Position numbers and translations under genes: made by a program. The notes beneath the pieces are model-generated. The model was not told where the DNA came from. It did not search any database and was given only the letters and a program-made list of their open reading frames with translations. Positions 3,987 to 6,534 of a stretch of DNA of 6,534 nt are shown here, piece by piece. Within the stretch, counting starts at the first letter, position 1; every line of letters begins with the position of its first letter. Source of the DNA: Bacillota bacterium (lineage in GTDB: Bacteria > Bacillota > GCA-003054495 > Carboxydocellales > JAJZTU01); NCBI GenBank assembly GCA_021848765.1, contig JAJZTU010000197.1, positions 1-6,534 of the forward strand. Direction: 5' to 3'.

Positions 3987-6534
3987 CAGGGCTACGGCCT
4001 GGGGAACATCCCCCCGCTGCAGGAATCTGATGATACTGATGATGGCTTGGGCGGTGTCCGGGGAAGTCAGGCAGGGGACCCGGTACTCCGAGGCTGCCCG
4101 GCGGATCTTAAAGCCCAGGCGATTGGGTATTTTCCCTTTAGTTGGGGTATTGATAATCAGTTGAATCTCTCCGTCGCGGATTAGGGAAACCGGTTCACAG
4201 TCATTCCCGTTTACAACCTTATCCACTTTGATTTCCCGTTCTTGCAGATAGGCCGCTGTATCTCCAGTAGCGTAGACTTTGAAGCCTAACTTGGCATATT
4301 CCGCCACGATGGGTGCAACCTCTTCCTTATCTTTATCCGCTACTGATACCAGGACGGAACCACCGGCGGGAAGGCGGAACCCTGCTCCTAGCAGGGCTTT
4401 ATACAAAGCATGGGGGAAGCTTTTATCCACACCCATAACTTCTCCGGTAGATTTCATTTCCGGGCCTAAAGTAGTGTCCACCAGGGTGAGTTTTTCGAAG
4501 GAGAATACCGGGGCTTTCACGGTTACGTACTCCGGTTTTACCCACAACCCGTGGGGGTAACCCTGCCCTGCCAGGCTCTTGCCCAGCATGGCCTTGGTGG
4601 CTACCTTGACCATGGGGACACCGGTTACTTTGCTTAAGACGGGCACCGTCCGGGAGGCCCGGGGGTTTACTTCCAGGACGTAGACTTGGCCGTTGCCCAC
4701 AACGTACTGGATATTCATCAGCCCCTTAATCTTCAGGGCCTGGGCAATTTTAGCAGAGTAATCCACCACCTTGGCCAGTTCGTCACTGCTTAAGGTCTGG
4801 GGCGGATAGACGGCGATGCTGTCACCGGAATGGACCCCGGCCCGCTCAACGTGTTCCATGATGCCTGGGATGAGGATGTTTTCCCCGTCTCCGATAACAT
4901 CCACTTCCACCTCTTTGCCCCGGATGTATTTATCCACCAGCACCGGGTGCTGGGGGGAAATCTGCACCGCGGTCTCCATATATTTTAGGAGTTCGACCGT
5001 GTTTTGCACGATTTCCATAGCCCGCCCCCCCAGGACGTAGGAGGGTCGCACCAGGACGGGGTAACCCAGGAATTCGGCAATGGCCCGGGCATCTTCTACA
5101 GTAAAAGCGGTTTTGCCCTCGGATTGGGGGACTTCTATCGAGCGCAGCAGTTTTTCAAATTTTTCCCGGTCCTCGGCAGCATCAATGCTTTCTACCGGTG
5201 TACCCAGAACCTTGATTCCGTTGGCCTTCAGGTCATTGGCCAGGTTGATGGCGGTCTGACCGCCGAACTGGACCACTACGCCTTCCGGTTTTTCTTTATC
5301 AATAATGTTGAGGACATCCTCCAGGGTCAGGGGTTCAAAATACAATTTATCAGAGGTATCAAAGTCAGTGCTCACCGTCTCGGGGTTGTTGTTGATGATA
5401 ATGGACTCATAGCCAAGTTCCTTGAGGCCCCAGACTGAATGTACCGAGCAGTAGTCAAACTCAATACCCTGGCCGATGCGGATAGGCCCTGAACCCAGGA
5501 CCAGCACCTTGGGCCGGTCTGAAACCACAACTTCATCCTCTTGGTCATAGGTGGAATAGTAGTAGGGGGTAGCAGCCTCAAATTCCGCAGCACAGGTATC
5601 CACTATTTTATAGGTAGGGAGTATGCCCCACTCTTTACGCAGGGCCCGGACCTCTTCAGGTTTTTTACCCACTATTTTAGCGATATGGGGATCGGCCAAG
5701 CCTTTTTCCTTGACCTGGCGGAGAATTTCGGGGGTGAGGCTCTGGGCGTTGGCCTTGAGGTAGCGTTCCAACTCGACCAGGCCCCGGATTTTGTGCAGGA
5801 ACCAGGGGTCAATTCTGGAAATCTGACTGACCTCCCGGACGGTCATATAGCGGCGAAAAGCCTCTGCTACCACAAAGAGCCGTTCATCATCGGCTACCGC
5901 CAGCTTGTGTTCGATCTCCATATCCGTCCAGGCCCCGGAATGTTTAAGCCGCAGGGAGTTAACCCCGATTTCCAGGGAGCGGACCGCTTTCAGGAGGGCC
6001 GCTTCAAAGCTGCGGTCAATGGCCATAACCTCTCCGGTAGCTTTCATCTGGGTACCCAGGCGCCGGTCGGCGGAGACGAATTTGTCAAAGGGCCAGCGGG
6101 GTATTTTCACTACCACATAATCCAGGGTTGGTTCAAAGCAGGCCGTAGTTTTGCCGGTTACCGGGTTGGTAATTTCATCAAGGGTGAGGCCGATGGCGAT
6201 TTTGGCCGCCATCTTAGCAATGGGATAGCCGGTGGCTTTGGAAGCCAGGGCTGAGGAGCGGCTTACCCGGGGATTCACTTCAATGACTACATATTCCATG
6301 GAGTGGGGATTGAGGGCAAATTGGACGTTGCAGCCCCCTTCTATTTTCAGGGCCCGGATAATCTTCAGGGAGGCGGTACGCAGCATCTGGTACTCTTTAT
6401 CAGCGAGGGTCTGGGAGGGAGCTACCACGATGCTGTCTCCGGTATGTACCCCAACCGGGTCAAGGTTTTCCATGTTGCAAATGGTAATACAGTTATCCGC
6501 GGAATCCCGCATCACTTCATATTCGATTTCCTTC
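3957..6534 (-). CDS. carB: Carbamoyl-phosphate synthase large subunit, 5'-truncated by window edge
   Basis: With the small subunit CarA, this makes carbamoyl phosphate from glutamine-derived ammonia, bicarbonate and two ATP. The window holds the C-terminal 858 residues, starting at KEIEYE; about 210 residues including the first ATP-grasp nucleotide loop lie off the right edge, giving a normal total near 1,070. Numbered from that first visible residue: the end of the first ATP-grasp half has GVHTGDS and EVNPRVSRSSALASK (85-99); the oligomerization region follows; the second half opens at RPKVLVLGSGPIRIGQGIEFDYC (about 339-362) and has GVHSGDS and EVNPRASRTVP (621-631). The halves are visibly homologous, as expected. 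The MGS-like allosteric domain (about 724-858) is complete, with INTPTKGK near 794-801; in E. coli this domain binds ornithine, IMP and UMP, and which ligands apply here is inference. No frameshift is seen. The C-terminus ends within a 28-bp tandem repeat that supplies the stop codon. Confidence 0.97.
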   Translation of the reverse strand, partial: KEIEYEVMRDSADNCITICNMENLDPVGVHTGDSIVVAPSQTLADKEYQMLRTASLKIIRALKIEGGCNVQFALNPHSMEYVVIEVNPRVSRSSALASKATGYPIAKMAAKIAIGLTLDEITNPVTGKTTACFEPTLDYVVVKIPRWPFDKFVSADRRLGTQMKATGEVMAIDRSFEAALLKAVRSLEIGVNSLRLKHSGAWTDMEIEHKLAVADDERLFVVAEAFRRYMTVREVSQISRIDPWFLHKIRGLVELERYLKANAQSLTPEILRQVKEKGLADPHIAKIVGKKPEEVRALRKEWGILPTYKIVDTCAAEFEAATPYYYSTYDQEDEVVVSDRPKVLVLGSGPIRIGQGIEFDYCSVHSVWGLKELGYESIIINNNPETVSTDFDTSDKLYFEPLTLEDVLNIIDKEKPEGVVVQFGGQTAINLANDLKANGIKVLGTPVESIDAAEDREKFEKLLRSIEVPQSEGKTAFTVEDARAIAEFLGYPVLVRPSYVLGGRAMEIVQNTVELLKYMETAVQISPQHPVLVDKYIRGKEVEVDVIGDGENILIPGIMEHVERAGVHSGDSIAVYPPQTLSSDELAKVVDYSAKIAQALKIKGLMNIQYVVGNGQVYVLEVNPRASRTVPVLSKVTGVPMVKVATKAMLGKSLAGQGYPHGLWVKPEYVTVKAPVFSFEKLTLVDTTLGPEMKSTGEVMGVDKSFPHALYKALLGAGFRLPAGGSVLVSVADKDKEEVAPIVAEYAKLGFKVYATGDTAAYLQEREIKVDKVVNGNDCEPVSLIRDGEIQLIINTPTKGKIPNRLGFKIRRAASEYRVPCLTSPDTAQAIISIIRFLQRGDVPQAVALKEFTAHIVQ

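Noticed and set aside
3900..4184. Plus-strand frames across the carB 3' end and the gap
   Set aside because: They are mostly antisense to the CarB allosteric domain, and their products resemble nothing recognisable.
4441..6050. Recurring similar stretches within carB (for example around 4441 and 6031)
   Set aside because: They reflect the ancient internal duplication of CarB into two homologous synthetase halves, a normal family property.
5541..6254. Plus-strand open frame (237 aa) opposite carB
   Set aside because: Antisense shadow of well-conserved CarB sequence; no domain and no Shine-Dalgarno that stands out.

Overview
The window looks like a section of an arginine-biosynthesis operon from an anaerobe-type Firmicute. 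A Peptococcaceae or Desulfotomaculum-like source fits best, but this is inferred from general protein character and is not certain. All supported genes lie on the minus strand, so transcription runs from high to low coordinates. The Shine-Dalgarno sequences are strong and typically Gram-positive (AAGGAGG, AGGAGG, AGGTGATC). Base composition is moderate, and codon third positions are GC-leaning in the arg genes.

In order of transcription the window holds: (1) carB, the large subunit of carbamoyl-phosphate synthase, missing about its first 210 residues off the right edge; (2) argF, ornithine carbamoyltransferase, complete; (3) a small FMN-binding split-barrel protein of the pyridoxamine-5'-phosphate-oxidase-like/NimA family, complete and clearly more AT-rich than its neighbours; (4) a fold-type I PLP aminotransferase of the LysN/2-aminoadipate type, complete; (5) argG, argininosuccinate synthase, starting with GTG and running off the left edge after about 345 residues. 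Gaps between genes are 96, 37, 96 and 53 nt. No convincing intrinsic terminator is visible in any of them, so read-through across the whole set is plausible. A perfect -10 hexamer in the gap before the aminotransferase could give a secondary start.

The metabolic logic is direct. CarB makes carbamoyl phosphate, ArgF joins it to ornithine to give citrulline, and ArgG condenses citrulline with aspartate. ArgH would be expected just beyond the left edge and CarA beyond the right edge. The flavoprotein and the aminotransferase sit between argF and argG and have no assigned step in this pathway. They are the accessory part of the locus.

No new defence, mobile or RNA system was found. The most unusual structure is a 28-bp imperfect tandem repeat (23 of 28 identical) straddling the carB stop codon. 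Its upstream copy encodes the last nine CarB residues, and the stop codon is formed at the junction between the copies. This suggests that an out-of-frame tandem duplication reset the C-terminus of CarB. Two start sites differ from the longest open frames: the aminotransferase at 2293 and the flavoprotein at 2869, both decided by ribosome binding sites.
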